Made by a program: the position numbers and the translations under genes. The notes beneath the pieces are model-generated. The model did no database searches, was not told where the DNA came from, and saw nothing but the letters and a program-made list of their open reading frames with translations. Positions 28,981 through 37,182 of a stretch of 64,000 nt of DNA are shown piece after piece. Source of the DNA: Aurantiochytrium sp. KH105 (Eukaryota; Sar; Bigyra; Thraustochytrida; Thraustochytriidae); the NCBI GenBank assembly GCA_003116975.1, contig BGKB01000018.1, positions 62,001-126,000 of the forward strand, read 5' to 3'. Positions within the stretch are counted from its first letter, which is position 1, and the number at the start of each line of letters is the position of its first letter.

Positions 28981-30693
28981 TTTAAGACCGTCTCCACGTA
29001 AGACCAGGAGACGATTTCCCATATTGGGTTACGGAGATTTGGCACTCGCGATATTCCGCACTTCAGCCAATCGCCTCGCCGCCGCGCAGGCTCGCTCCGC
29101 CGCCGCCTGGCTGCCCAGAACACCCGGCGGCACGGCCGTGCAAGCCTTCGTTGCAAAGTTGTGTCACCCCCCTTTTTTCACCTCATGCGTCTAATCATCG
29201 ACGATGGACCAGCGCAGAACTGCGCGAAAGGGTGACTTTGCGCGGGCTTTGCGACCGTGTTCGGGGAGGAGACTGCCGCGCAGCTGGGCTAGATGGCAGG
29301 CACAGGCAAGGAAATGCGTGGAGAAGACAAACTTGCTGTTAAATATCGTTGTTGGTCGGTTTTGCTTGCATTTTGCGATATTTGGTCTTCATGTTGGCAC
29401 TCTTTCCTTTGATCTGGGTGTCTGTAGAGAAGCTAGCTGGCTTGGGCCCACCGCGTTGATCAAGAACAGTCTCCATGATCTACTTAAGTGTCTTGCTTGG
29501 GTTCGTGACCGTAAGAACTTGAATCTCGTTGGCAAATTTGGCTTCCATGCCTTTTCGCCCCCTTCCTGATGACCCAGACTGCATAACTGCTACAGCTGCT
29601 GCGTCCTTCGGTGCAAGCTCTGCTGCCCTTGCCATTCTTTCAGCTTGCTCCCGAGCCTTCTGTTGAGTGCTGAGCTGCCCGATGAGCAACTTGATGCGTT
29701 CCTCAGAAGGAAGACACAATCGTCCTGGGAACTCGGATTGCGCGCGCATCACACCTGGCCCCATCTCGTGCGACGAGTCCTCGACGCCTAGTCCAAAAAG
29801 CTCTTCGACTCGCTCCCTGTAAGGGCCCATGTAGTCGCTACCGTAAGCCGAGCCGTGATGAGGCCGCCGCGCCCAACCTTGAGGTTTCGCTGGAAGAACA
29901 TGGTGTTCCGCGGGCACATACTCTGGCATATCGCTTCTCCCGTCTCGAAGGCTAATCATCGCTTGCGAGTCATTGCTTGCTATCGGCGTTGCGTTGTCCT
30001 CGCCGATTGTCTCGCATGCTTGCTCGATTGTACCCTTGTCATTTTGGGCATCATCACGCAAGTCGATGCCAGTCGAGGCCGTGGCTCACATAAGCAAGTC
30101 TCCACTATGGTCCATCGACTCCACCATGCGACGAACTGCGTATGCAACGACATCTTGCCGCTCGGAATCGACAAAGTTTGCCGATCGTTGCTGCTGTATT
30201 TGCTGCCGCGATCGAGTTGGTCTGACAAGCTGTCGGAGCATTCGTTTGTTGCACCGCCCGGCGAAGCATGACGCCCAGGCCGACGAGGACCAAGAACTGT
30301 GCCACAACGAAACACACCTAGCAAGTGTACTCCCCAAGAGCGGTTTCTCGAACAAGACGTCATCGCTCACCGCACCAGGAGCTTGTTCAGGATGCTGGGA
30401 TCTTCAACAGTCATTGGTACCTTATTTGGCGCTTTTGCGTCTACCTTTGCCCTATTACGACTTGTTACTCTCTGCCCATATTAGCGCCTATTACCACCAC
30501 CCCACGCGGCCCGCAAACACGATAACTTTTCGTCTACGAAATTTCGTGGCTCGAAAAGACCAGATTCGCGCTCTCCAGGCCGAGCCGAAGCCAGGCGTCC
30601 TCGCCGCGGTCTGCACAACGCAAGTGCGGATTTTCGGGTCTGTCAAATCTCCGTAATAATTTGCTCCTGCTCTTAGAAAAAGACGGTCTTAAA
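28981..30693. mobile_element. TIR-bearing DNA element, probably a degraded transposon
   Basis: The two ends are imperfect inverted repeats of about 80 bp. Both begin tttaagaccgtct, followed by taaga(c/g)caggag, ttacggagatttg and ccgcactt in the same order. No clear target-site duplication was found, so the outer edges are uncertain by some tens of bases (AAGAACT at 28964 and its inverse at 30699 might be part of it). The insertion lies inside copy 2 of the duplicated unit and is absent from copy 1, so it came after the duplication or was lost from copy 1. Inside is one broken minus-strand ORF. Confidence 0.75.
29480..30370 (-). pseudogene. broken ORF inside the TIR element
   Basis: One frame of about 297 codons is interrupted by a single TGA at 30086-30088. 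Downstream of the stop the frame has no early ATG (it restarts at a TTG). I recognise no transposase motif. The C-terminal part is hydrophilic, Lys/Glu/Gln-rich (about 29500-29720). It may be a relic of an element protein or a captured host fragment; splicing that removes the stop cannot be excluded. Confidence 0.45.
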
Positions 30694-30862
30694 TGTAAGT
30701 TCTTGGCAAATAGCATCTTGCGAGTCGCCCTCACAGAAATCCCTCTTGCATCTCATGCACGTTTCCTTCAAGAGCACGCAAAATGCAAGATACATCAAAA
30801 GTGGAAGAACAAAACAAAATCACTCGCAGTCTTTTAGAAGGTAAGAAGTTAACGAGTCGCCG

Positions 30863-31681
30863 TCATATGGTAATGTTGGGCGTTTCGCCCGCTCCCTCGC
30901 CCACGGAAACAACAATGAGGTCACTGACGAGCTTGGCCTTTTCAGCATCAGTCATGACGTTGCCCGTCTCCTCAAGAGCAGCGATGGCTTTGACAGCAAT
31001 GTCGACAGAGCCCTCCACCAAAAGCTGGCGCGCCTGGATCAGAGCGGCCGCTTGCTGTTTCCTGAGCATTGCCTGCGCAATCTCAGGCGCATATTGAAGT
31101 CCATTGAGCGTGACGCTCTGAACGTGGGCGCCAGCGGTCGCCACACGCGGCGCAAGAATGCGCACTGTCTCGTCGGACACTTCATCGGACTTTTCCTTGA
31201 GCTCATCGTACGTGTACGCGCCAATGACTTCTTTGAGAGCGGCCGACGCGGCATTGCGCACGTAGTTGTCTGCATTGCGCACGTTGAGCATCGCTTTGCG
31301 CGGTTCCACAATGCGGTAGACCAGAATTGCGCTGATGATGACGGGGTTCCCCACGAGGTCCGTGATTTTCTGTGCAGGAATGTCATACGAGCGCTGAGCG
31401 GTGCTGACAACGCGAAGGTCACGGCGACAAGGATTGGACCAGTGGCAGCCCTCCTCCGTGACCACCTCGGACACGACGCCGCAATTTATAACAATTGCCT
31501 CTTCCTTGGGCGCGAGGGTCCACCAACCCTTGCACAAGCTGCAGGGCAGGCACGCGATGCAGCAGCACAAGGCGCATTTCGACGTTCCGAGCTCAATGTC
31601 TTTGAAGTTGTCTTCAAAGTCCCCGTCCAGGTTTCTGTCCATCTGCATGGGCGCCGCAAGCGGCATGTCCTCCTTGTCCAT
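30863..31681 (-). CDS. SPFH/band 7 protein A, copy 2
   Basis: This 272-residue paralogue of the protein at 25947-26777 shares its organisation: acidic N-terminus, Cys cluster (here CLPCSLCKGWW) and SPFH domain. Differences are few and lie mostly before and at the anchor (Glu13 to Gln, Phe49 to Leu, Thr51 to Lys) with conservative changes later. The C-terminus differs: small changes around the stop make it end TPNITI instead of TPNMTMTATR. It is divergent from B2. The ATG at 31681 (MDKED) is conserved, and the upstream open frame differs from copy 1. Confidence 0.87.
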   Translation of the reverse strand: MDKEDMPLAAPMQMDRNLDGDFEDNFKDIELGTSKCALCCCIACLPCSLCKGWWTLAPKEEAIVINCGVVSEVVTEEGCHWSNPCRRDLRVVSTAQRSYDIPAQKITDLVGNPVIISAILVYRIVEPRKAMLNVRNADNYVRNAASAALKEVIGAYTYDELKEKSDEVSDETVRILAPRVATAGAHVQSVTLNGLQYAPEIAQAMLRKQQAAALIQARQLLVEGSVDIAVKAIAALEETGNVMTDAEKAKLVSDLIVVSVGEGAGETPNITI

Positions 31682-32704
31682 GGTTTTTTCGGTGTAGTAA
31701 GAGAGTGCGAGTCGAAATTCTCCCTCGCGTCGCTTCAAAGGATTATAAGGGTTCTACGTGCTCGACGACAGTCGGTTTGCAGCGGAACCACTCTTCCCCC
31801 TAACTTTTACTGCTGCTGCTGCCGCTACTGCTGCTGCTACCTCTCCGCACGTCGCTCACCGCCCTCTCCTACGCTCTTCTCCAGCAAACGAGTACGGCCA
31901 CGGCTCTTCCTCTTCTCCTCACCAGCCCGCGCGCTCTCAACGCAGCACGTGCGAGCTCCTTTCTCGTACGTAAAGCTCGCGGCGGTCCTTCGTTAGCCGC
32001 TGCCGACCGCGCGAGCAACCGGCGAGTAAGCGGTGTAACCAGTTTGCGGCCGCTTACTGCTGCACGGAGGGGAGGGAGGGCAAGCTTGCGCTGCCCTCGT
32101 CGCTCTTGTGCGTAGGTGCAAGTCACCGCGCTCATTTCTTCGTGTGCAACCAGTCTCCGGGTTCATTTCTTGTGCAAGTCTTCGTGTGCAACCAGTCTCT
32201 GGGTTCAGTTCTTGTGCAAGTCTTCGTGTGCAAAATCTCGTATCCAATTTCTCCTATCCAATTCTTCGTGTCCAATTCCTCGGGTCCAAATCCTCGTGTC
32301 CAATTCCCTGTGTGCAATTCTTCGTGTCCAATTCCCCGTGTGCAAGTCTTCGTGTGCAACCAGTCTCCGGGTTCAATTCTTATGCAAGTCTTCGTATCCA
32401 ATTCTTCGTGTCCAATTCCTCGTGTGCAAGTCTTCGTGTGCAAATCTGCGTGCGCACTTCCAGCGGCAACACGATGCAATGCAAACCCCTCCCTCCCATA
32501 CTTTACAACGTACACGCTCGAGCGCACGCGGCGCTGGCCGTACTACGCGTGCACGTTCTGCGGGGCCGCCTCGGTCTTTGAAGCAAAGCTCGAATCGCTC
32601 GCGAACGGGGCGCGCCGTCCTTTTCTTTGCTTTCTTCTGGGCGCCGCGAGCGAGCGGGCGAGAGAGCGAGCAATCCTTGAAGGGCAGCGCGGCGGCCGGG
32701 AGAG
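31682..32704. promoter_or_regulatory. bidirectional promoter of SPFH pair, copy 2
   Basis: 1023 bp between divergent starts, about 308 bp longer than in copy 1. The flanks match copy 1; the extra length is a minisatellite in the middle. Confidence 0.6.
32130..32455. repeat. minisatellite in the second SPFH promoter
   Basis: A degenerate array of 14-15 bp units of the form TCCAATTCTTCGTG / GTGCAAGTCTTCGTG, with higher-order blocks containing CAACCAGTCTC(C/T)GGGTTCA (three times). It is absent from copy 1, where a single unit-like sequence (gtgtgcgagtctgcattt) is present. Confidence 0.85.
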
Positions 32705-33682
32705 ATGGGCCCCCCTCCGGGCGAGATGATGCTGGCGCCCTCGGTCACGGACATGAACCGCAGCTTGGACTTCAAGGAGGTCGAACTGACCGTGAGCCCG
32801 CTGGCCATGGTGCTCGGGTGTCTGGCCTTTCCCTACACGATCATCAACGGCTGGTGGGTACTCGGTACGTTTGCCTTGCGAGCCGAGACGGCACGTGCCT
32901 TGCGCGCGCGCAACCTGAAAATGACAAGCTCGGTTGGCCCTCTTTTGACCATTGCCTTTCGACGACACCGAAATGGACGACGGAACGAACAAACTAACCC
33001 TTCTGCTTTGTGCTTCTCTTTTTTGCTTTCCGCAGACCCCCGCGAGGAGTCGATCTCCTTGCATTTTGGCAAGCTCACAGGGCACTACGAAACGCCCGGG
33101 TGCCACTTCACGAACCCCTGCGGGCTCGAAATGCTCAAGGTCAGCACGTCCCAGATCAGCGTGGTGCTCAATACACAGCGCGTGCTGGACGCAGACGCCA
33201 ATCCTGTTGTCGTATCTGCCGTGCTCAACTATCGCGTCGTGGACGCGGCCAAGGCGCTGCTCAACGTGGAGCGACCCAACACCTTTGTGGAGACGCAGGC
33301 CGCCGCCGTGGTCAAGGAGGTCGTCTCACGCTTTACCTACGATGAGCTCAAGACACAAACTGCAGATATCAATCGACGATTGCGCGAGGCGCTGCAGCCC
33401 CGAGTCGACATTGCCGGTGCGCTGGTCCAGACATGTGCTCTCAACGAGTTGAATTATGCCCAAGAAATTGCCGGCGCCATGCTCAAGAAGCAGCAAGCGC
33501 GTGCCGTGGTTGAGGCGCGCAATCTCTTGGTGCAGGGTGCTGTCGAGATTTCCAACGATGCCGTCGAACGTCTCGAGAATGCGCAAGTGCGAATGGACAG
33601 TCATGAGAGGGCTCGTCTCGTTTCGAATCTCGTGCTTGTTACCTCTGGCGATGTCTCTGCCTCTCCAGTGCTAAATCTCTAG
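32705..33682 (+). CDS. SPFH/band 7 protein B, copy 2
   Basis: Exons 32705-32864 and 33036-33682, spliced product 268 residues. It parallels B1, but exon 1 differs at about seven of 53 residues (for example Cys to Tyr in the anchor LGCLAFPYTIINGWWVL), whereas exon 2 differs at about five of 215. The intron is 171 nt, a multiple of three, and has no in-frame stop. Unlike in copy 1, unspliced mRNA would therefore encode a 325-residue protein with a 57-residue basic insert between anchor and SPFH domain. Splice sites remain intact, so normal splicing is the default reading. Confidence 0.88.
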   Translation: MGPPPGEMMLAPSVTDMNRSLDFKEVELTVSPLAMVLGCLAFPYTIINGWWVLGTFALRAETARALRARNLKMTSSVGPLLTIAFRRHRNGRRNEQTNPSALCFSFLLSADPREESISLHFGKLTGHYETPGCHFTNPCGLEMLKVSTSQISVVLNTQRVLDADANPVVVSAVLNYRVVDAAKALLNVERPNTFVETQAAAVVKEVVSRFTYDELKTQTADINRRLREALQPRVDIAGALVQTCALNELNYAQEIAGAMLKKQQARAVVEARNLLVQGAVEISNDAVERLENAQVRMDSHERARLVSNLVLVTSGDVSASPVLNL

Positions 33683-34082
33683 CTTGCGCTGTGCTCCTCA
33701 ATTCTGTGCTCTCTTTGATAAGCCAACAAAAACCATTGCTTTTACCTTTTGTTCAATCCAGGCTCTCGTGAAAAGATCTTCATGTTTTGGTTCAATCAGG
33801 CTCTCGTGAAGATATACCCTTTTCTTGCTCCTCCTCACCGCTCATTCTCAAATGTGGGTGGCACACCACCAGAGCAAGCCAGAGCAGTCAAGCCTATCTT
33901 TAGCACTTTTGACTTTTCACGGTTCAAGGTAAAAACACGTTGAAAAAGAACAGGAAGAAGGCAAGGGGCGGCAGTGGTAAAGAGTAAGAGAAGGTAAATA
34001 CTGTTTGTTATTTTCTAAAATGATGATTTGCCTCTGATTCCGCGTCCGTCTCCAAAAACATTTTCCATCCTCTTCTTCGTGA
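33683..34082. other. convergent spacer between B2 and acyl-CoA synthetase
   Basis: Second copy of the 28461-28854 spacer, with small indels (for example one extra CCAGAGCAAG-type unit near 33870). No gene. Confidence 0.6.
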
Positions 34083-36086
34083 TTAAAGCTTGGAGGTGGA
34101 GTTGATGTCGGCGTACATGGCGTCGATCTCCGGAGCAAAGTAGTCCTTGGCCTTGTTGCGCACAAGCTTAAAGGTCGGCGTAAGCAGCGTGGTGAGGCCG
34201 TTGCGCTCAGGCAACATGCTCAGCTCCTGCGGGCTAATGTGAATGCGCTTGGGGATCTCGTAGCCATTGAGCGCGGCGTCGCGCGCCTCCTTGACCACAC
34301 TGTCAAAAATGGCCTGCTTGGTGGCCGGATCGTCGACAGCCATGCCGCGCGTTTGAAGCGCGTCCGCATCCGGAACAACAACGGCCACAAGGCAGCTCTG
34401 GAGAGAGTCGCCGTAGACAAAGATTTGGGCGGCGAGCGGCGAGCGAAGCATAATGTTCTCGATCTTCTCGGCAGCAACGTACTCGCCCTGCGCAAGCTTG
34501 AAAATGTTCTTCTTGCGGTCAATGATACGAAGCCGACCCTCTGGGGTCCAGAGACCAATGTCCCCCGTGTGCACCCAGCCGTCCTCGTCAATCGTCTCGG
34601 CCGTCTTTTCCGGCATGCGGTAGTACTCCTTGAAGCTGTTGGGCCCACGAAAGCAGATTTCGCCGCGACCCTCGCAAGCCTCGCCATTGTGCTCCTTGTC
34701 AGTGGCGCGGTAGCCCATGTCAGCGACATCCTCGAGACGAATCTCGCAGCAGGGGGCCGGGATGCCGACGTGGTTGAGCGTAGTATCGTTCATGAGGGGC
34801 ACCGAAATGAGAAGCGAGGACTCGGTCTGGCCATAGCCCTCGAGGACGGGGCAGCCAAAGACGGCACGGAGGAACTCGAGCACGTGGCTTGAGATCGGAG
34901 CCGAGCCCGTGCACATGATGCGCGCACGGTCGAGACCGACCTTGGCCTTGACCGGGTTGAAGACAAGACGATCCCATACCGGGTGCGTGTAACGCCCAGC
35001 GCGCAGGCCCTCCTTTTTGGCAGCGAGAGCCTTCTCAAAGAGCCATTTCTTGACGCCGCCGGCCTCATCAACGCCGGCGCGAAGCTTGTCGTAGATGCGG
35101 TTGTAGAGACGCGGCACCGAGGGGAAGAGCGTGGGCCGCAGCGCCACGAGGTCCTCGACGATGAGCTGAGTGTCACCGCCATAAAAGCCGACAGCGGCAC
35201 CGCCGCTCAGCGCCGTGTACAGGCATCCGCGCTCAAAGACATGCGGAAGCGGGAGGTACGAAAGGTAGACATCCTCATGGGTCATGATGAGGCCCAGATC
35301 GCGAAAGGAGGCCATGCAGCTCAGGAGACCCGAATGCCGGATGAGGGCGCCCTTGGGGTCGCCCGTGGTGCCACTCGTGTAGCAAAAGAAGGCCACGTCT
35401 TCGCCCCGCGGGAGGACCAAGGGCGCCGGGTTCTCCTTGCCGACGGCCTCGACCTCGCGCACCGTGTAGAGCTTGAGACCACTGGCCTCGGCCTGCTGGC
35501 GTGCGCGCGCCACGTCAGCCTCGTTGAGGAATTCGCCGTCCATGAGAATGGCTGCGCCAAGGAGATCCTTTTGAGCGACCTCGCAGACGCGCTCGAGCTC
35601 TTCCATCGTGCAAAACATGGTCTTGAGCTCCGTCTGGCGCACCACGTACTCGACGCTATCTGCGCCGAGCGTGTCGTACATGGGCACGGGGACAATTCCC
35701 TGCGAGTAGCAGCCAATGTCGCCAATAACCCATTCGGGGCGGTTCTTGCCGAAGAAGCCGAGGAGCTGGAGGTCGTCGGTGTTGGGCGTGCACAGCCCAA
35801 GGTTGGTAAGACCGGCGCCAAAGTTGTGCGCGCGGTCGAGAGTTTCTCCGTATGTGGTCCACTCGTCGAAGCCGCCAAGCTGGCCGTTCGGGAGCGTGAC
35901 CCTGCGTCCAAGACACTTTCGCGAGCCGTGCGTCTCAGCAGCTAGGCGAAAGACCTCGTAGAGGCTACGATGTCCGTTTAACGTGAGCTGCGGGCCGGTC
36001 TCGATGATCGATCTCCGGATCGCGCCGAAGCCCAGGTCGGGCCGTGCCGATCCGGGCACCTCGATGCTCATCTTGCCGCCGGTCAT
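34083..36086 (-). CDS. long-chain acyl-CoA synthetase with peroxisomal SKL signal
   Basis: This 667-residue AMP-forming ligase activates fatty acids to acyl-CoA using ATP and releases AMP and PPi. Motifs: the P-loop-like YTSGTTGDPKG at about residues 235-246, the LACS-type LSYLPLPHVFERG, GYGQTES for adenylate binding, DGWVHTGDIGLW, and IDRKKNIFKLAQGEYVA, which is the long-chain-type linker and A8 region. The protein ends in NSTSKL, a canonical PTS1, so it is probably peroxisomal and feeds beta-oxidation. The open frame extends to 36107, but that codon is GTG; the first ATG is 36086 (MTGGKMS), with a further ATG at 36071. Its last 83 bp are duplicated as a stub at 28855-28937. Confidence 0.95.
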   Translation of the reverse strand: MTGGKMSIEVPGSARPDLGFGAIRRSIIETGPQLTLNGHRSLYEVFRLAAETHGSRKCLGRRVTLPNGQLGGFDEWTTYGETLDRAHNFGAGLTNLGLCTPNTDDLQLLGFFGKNRPEWVIGDIGCYSQGIVPVPMYDTLGADSVEYVVRQTELKTMFCTMEELERVCEVAQKDLLGAAILMDGEFLNEADVARARQQAEASGLKLYTVREVEAVGKENPAPLVLPRGEDVAFFCYTSGTTGDPKGALIRHSGLLSCMASFRDLGLIMTHEDVYLSYLPLPHVFERGCLYTALSGGAAVGFYGGDTQLIVEDLVALRPTLFPSVPRLYNRIYDKLRAGVDEAGGVKKWLFEKALAAKKEGLRAGRYTHPVWDRLVFNPVKAKVGLDRARIMCTGSAPISSHVLEFLRAVFGCPVLEGYGQTESSLLISVPLMNDTTLNHVGIPAPCCEIRLEDVADMGYRATDKEHNGEACEGRGEICFRGPNSFKEYYRMPEKTAETIDEDGWVHTGDIGLWTPEGRLRIIDRKKNIFKLAQGEYVAAEKIENIMLRSPLAAQIFVYGDSLQSCLVAVVVPDADALQTRGMAVDDPATKQAIFDSVVKEARDAALNGYEIPKRIHISPQELSMLPERNGLTTLLTPTFKLVRNKAKDYFAPEIDAMYADINSTSKL

Positions 36087-36605
36087 CGCTCTTCCGTTCT
36101 TCGTCACTGTATAGCAGAAACCGCGAAATCAATCAATCTTCGTATGTATCACAATCAGTCAGTCAGATTTCGTCCCACTCCTGATCGACCGCGTCGCGCT
36201 CGACGCTGCCGACTCGCTTTCGTCGTCGCCCCGCGCCTTTCCAGCTCGTCGTCGCCGCGCTCTCCTCCTCCTCCTGCTGCTGCTGCTCCTCCTCGTCCTC
36301 CTCCACATCCTTGTCCTTCTCGCTGTCGTCCAGGTCATCGCCCTTGGCACTTCACTTCCCCTCGCCGGGCATCTTCATCAAGACCCTCGCGACCCAGCCC
36401 TCATCCCGCATCCCGCGCCGCCGTCCACGCCCTCCGCCAAGCCTTCTCCGCGCCAGGCCGCCGACATCTCTCTCTCGCTCGCTCGCTCGCTCGCTCGTCC
36501 ATCGCTCGTACGCACGCACCTCCCTCGCCGCGATGCCGATCTGCTCGCGGTGCCGGTGCTGCAGCTGCTCGAGCCTGGGCCTCTTTCTCTACGTCTATCC
36601 ATCCA

Positions 36606-36640
<35 letters not shown>

Positions 36641-37182
36641 CCCTCGCCTGTTCTGCGTCTCGGCGTCTCACATGCATGTCACAGTCAGTCCATTCCATCT
36701 TTCTTTCTCCCTCTCCCTCCCTATCTTTCCGCCCGCGCTGAAAGGCCCGAAACCTGGCTTGTAATCAATCGGTATGGCCACCCGCCCGCCCGCCGCGTCC
36801 CGTGCGCCGCGCGCCGCACCGCCCGGGCCCTTTTGGCGGCGCCGCGCACCGGACCCGGGGGCCTCGCCTTGCCGCGGGTTTGGGTTCCTGGTCCCAAGCG
36901 AGCGATATCCGCAACGCCAGAGAGTCCGACGGCGTCGTCCTGCAGCCGCGAGGCCGCGCGCGGAGATCGCGCGGGCCCGAGGCCCGAGCAGGGTTTGGCG
37001 CAGCAGCAGACCTGCAAGTTGGCTCGCGCGAACGGGGAAAAGGGACGCGGAGACGGCCGGCATCGAGGGTGCGGCGACGAGGAGACGAAGACACCCGAGC
37101 GCGACGAGCGACGAGCGACGAGCGACGAGCGACGAGCGACGAGCGACGAGCGACGAGCGAAGAGCAAAGAGTGACGGGGACC
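36087..37182. promoter_or_regulatory. divergent promoter region with TATC tract
   Basis: About 1.1 kb between the acyl-CoA synthetase and the first beta-lactamase-related gene. It has CTC/CTG-rich sequence (36240-36320), a CTCG tract (36475-36500), a TATC microsatellite (36607-36641) and, just before the downstream start, a GACGAGC repeat. The long open frames here are low complexity. Confidence 0.5.
37101..37160. repeat. heptanucleotide tandem repeat GCGACGA
   Basis: About 8.5 near-perfect copies of a 7-bp unit end 23 bp upstream of the start codon at 37183, so the repeat is probably transcribed in the 5' UTR or sits at the core promoter. Confidence 0.9.

Larger units (their letters stand above)
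28938..34165. repeat. tandem segmental duplication, copy 2 (with later insertion)
   Basis: The second copy of the unit is interrupted near its start by the element at about 28981-30693. The parts 28938-28980 and 30694-34165 match copy 1. The interval 34083-34165 is the genuine end of the acyl-CoA synthetase gene. Exons are nearly identical to copy 1, while the promoter contains about 300 bp of added repeats. Confidence 0.88.

Noticed and set aside
36802..37182. N-terminal extension of the first beta-lactamase-related protein
   Set aside because: The extension is Arg/Ala-rich, runs through the heptamer repeat and is absent from the close paralogue, which starts at the matching methionine.
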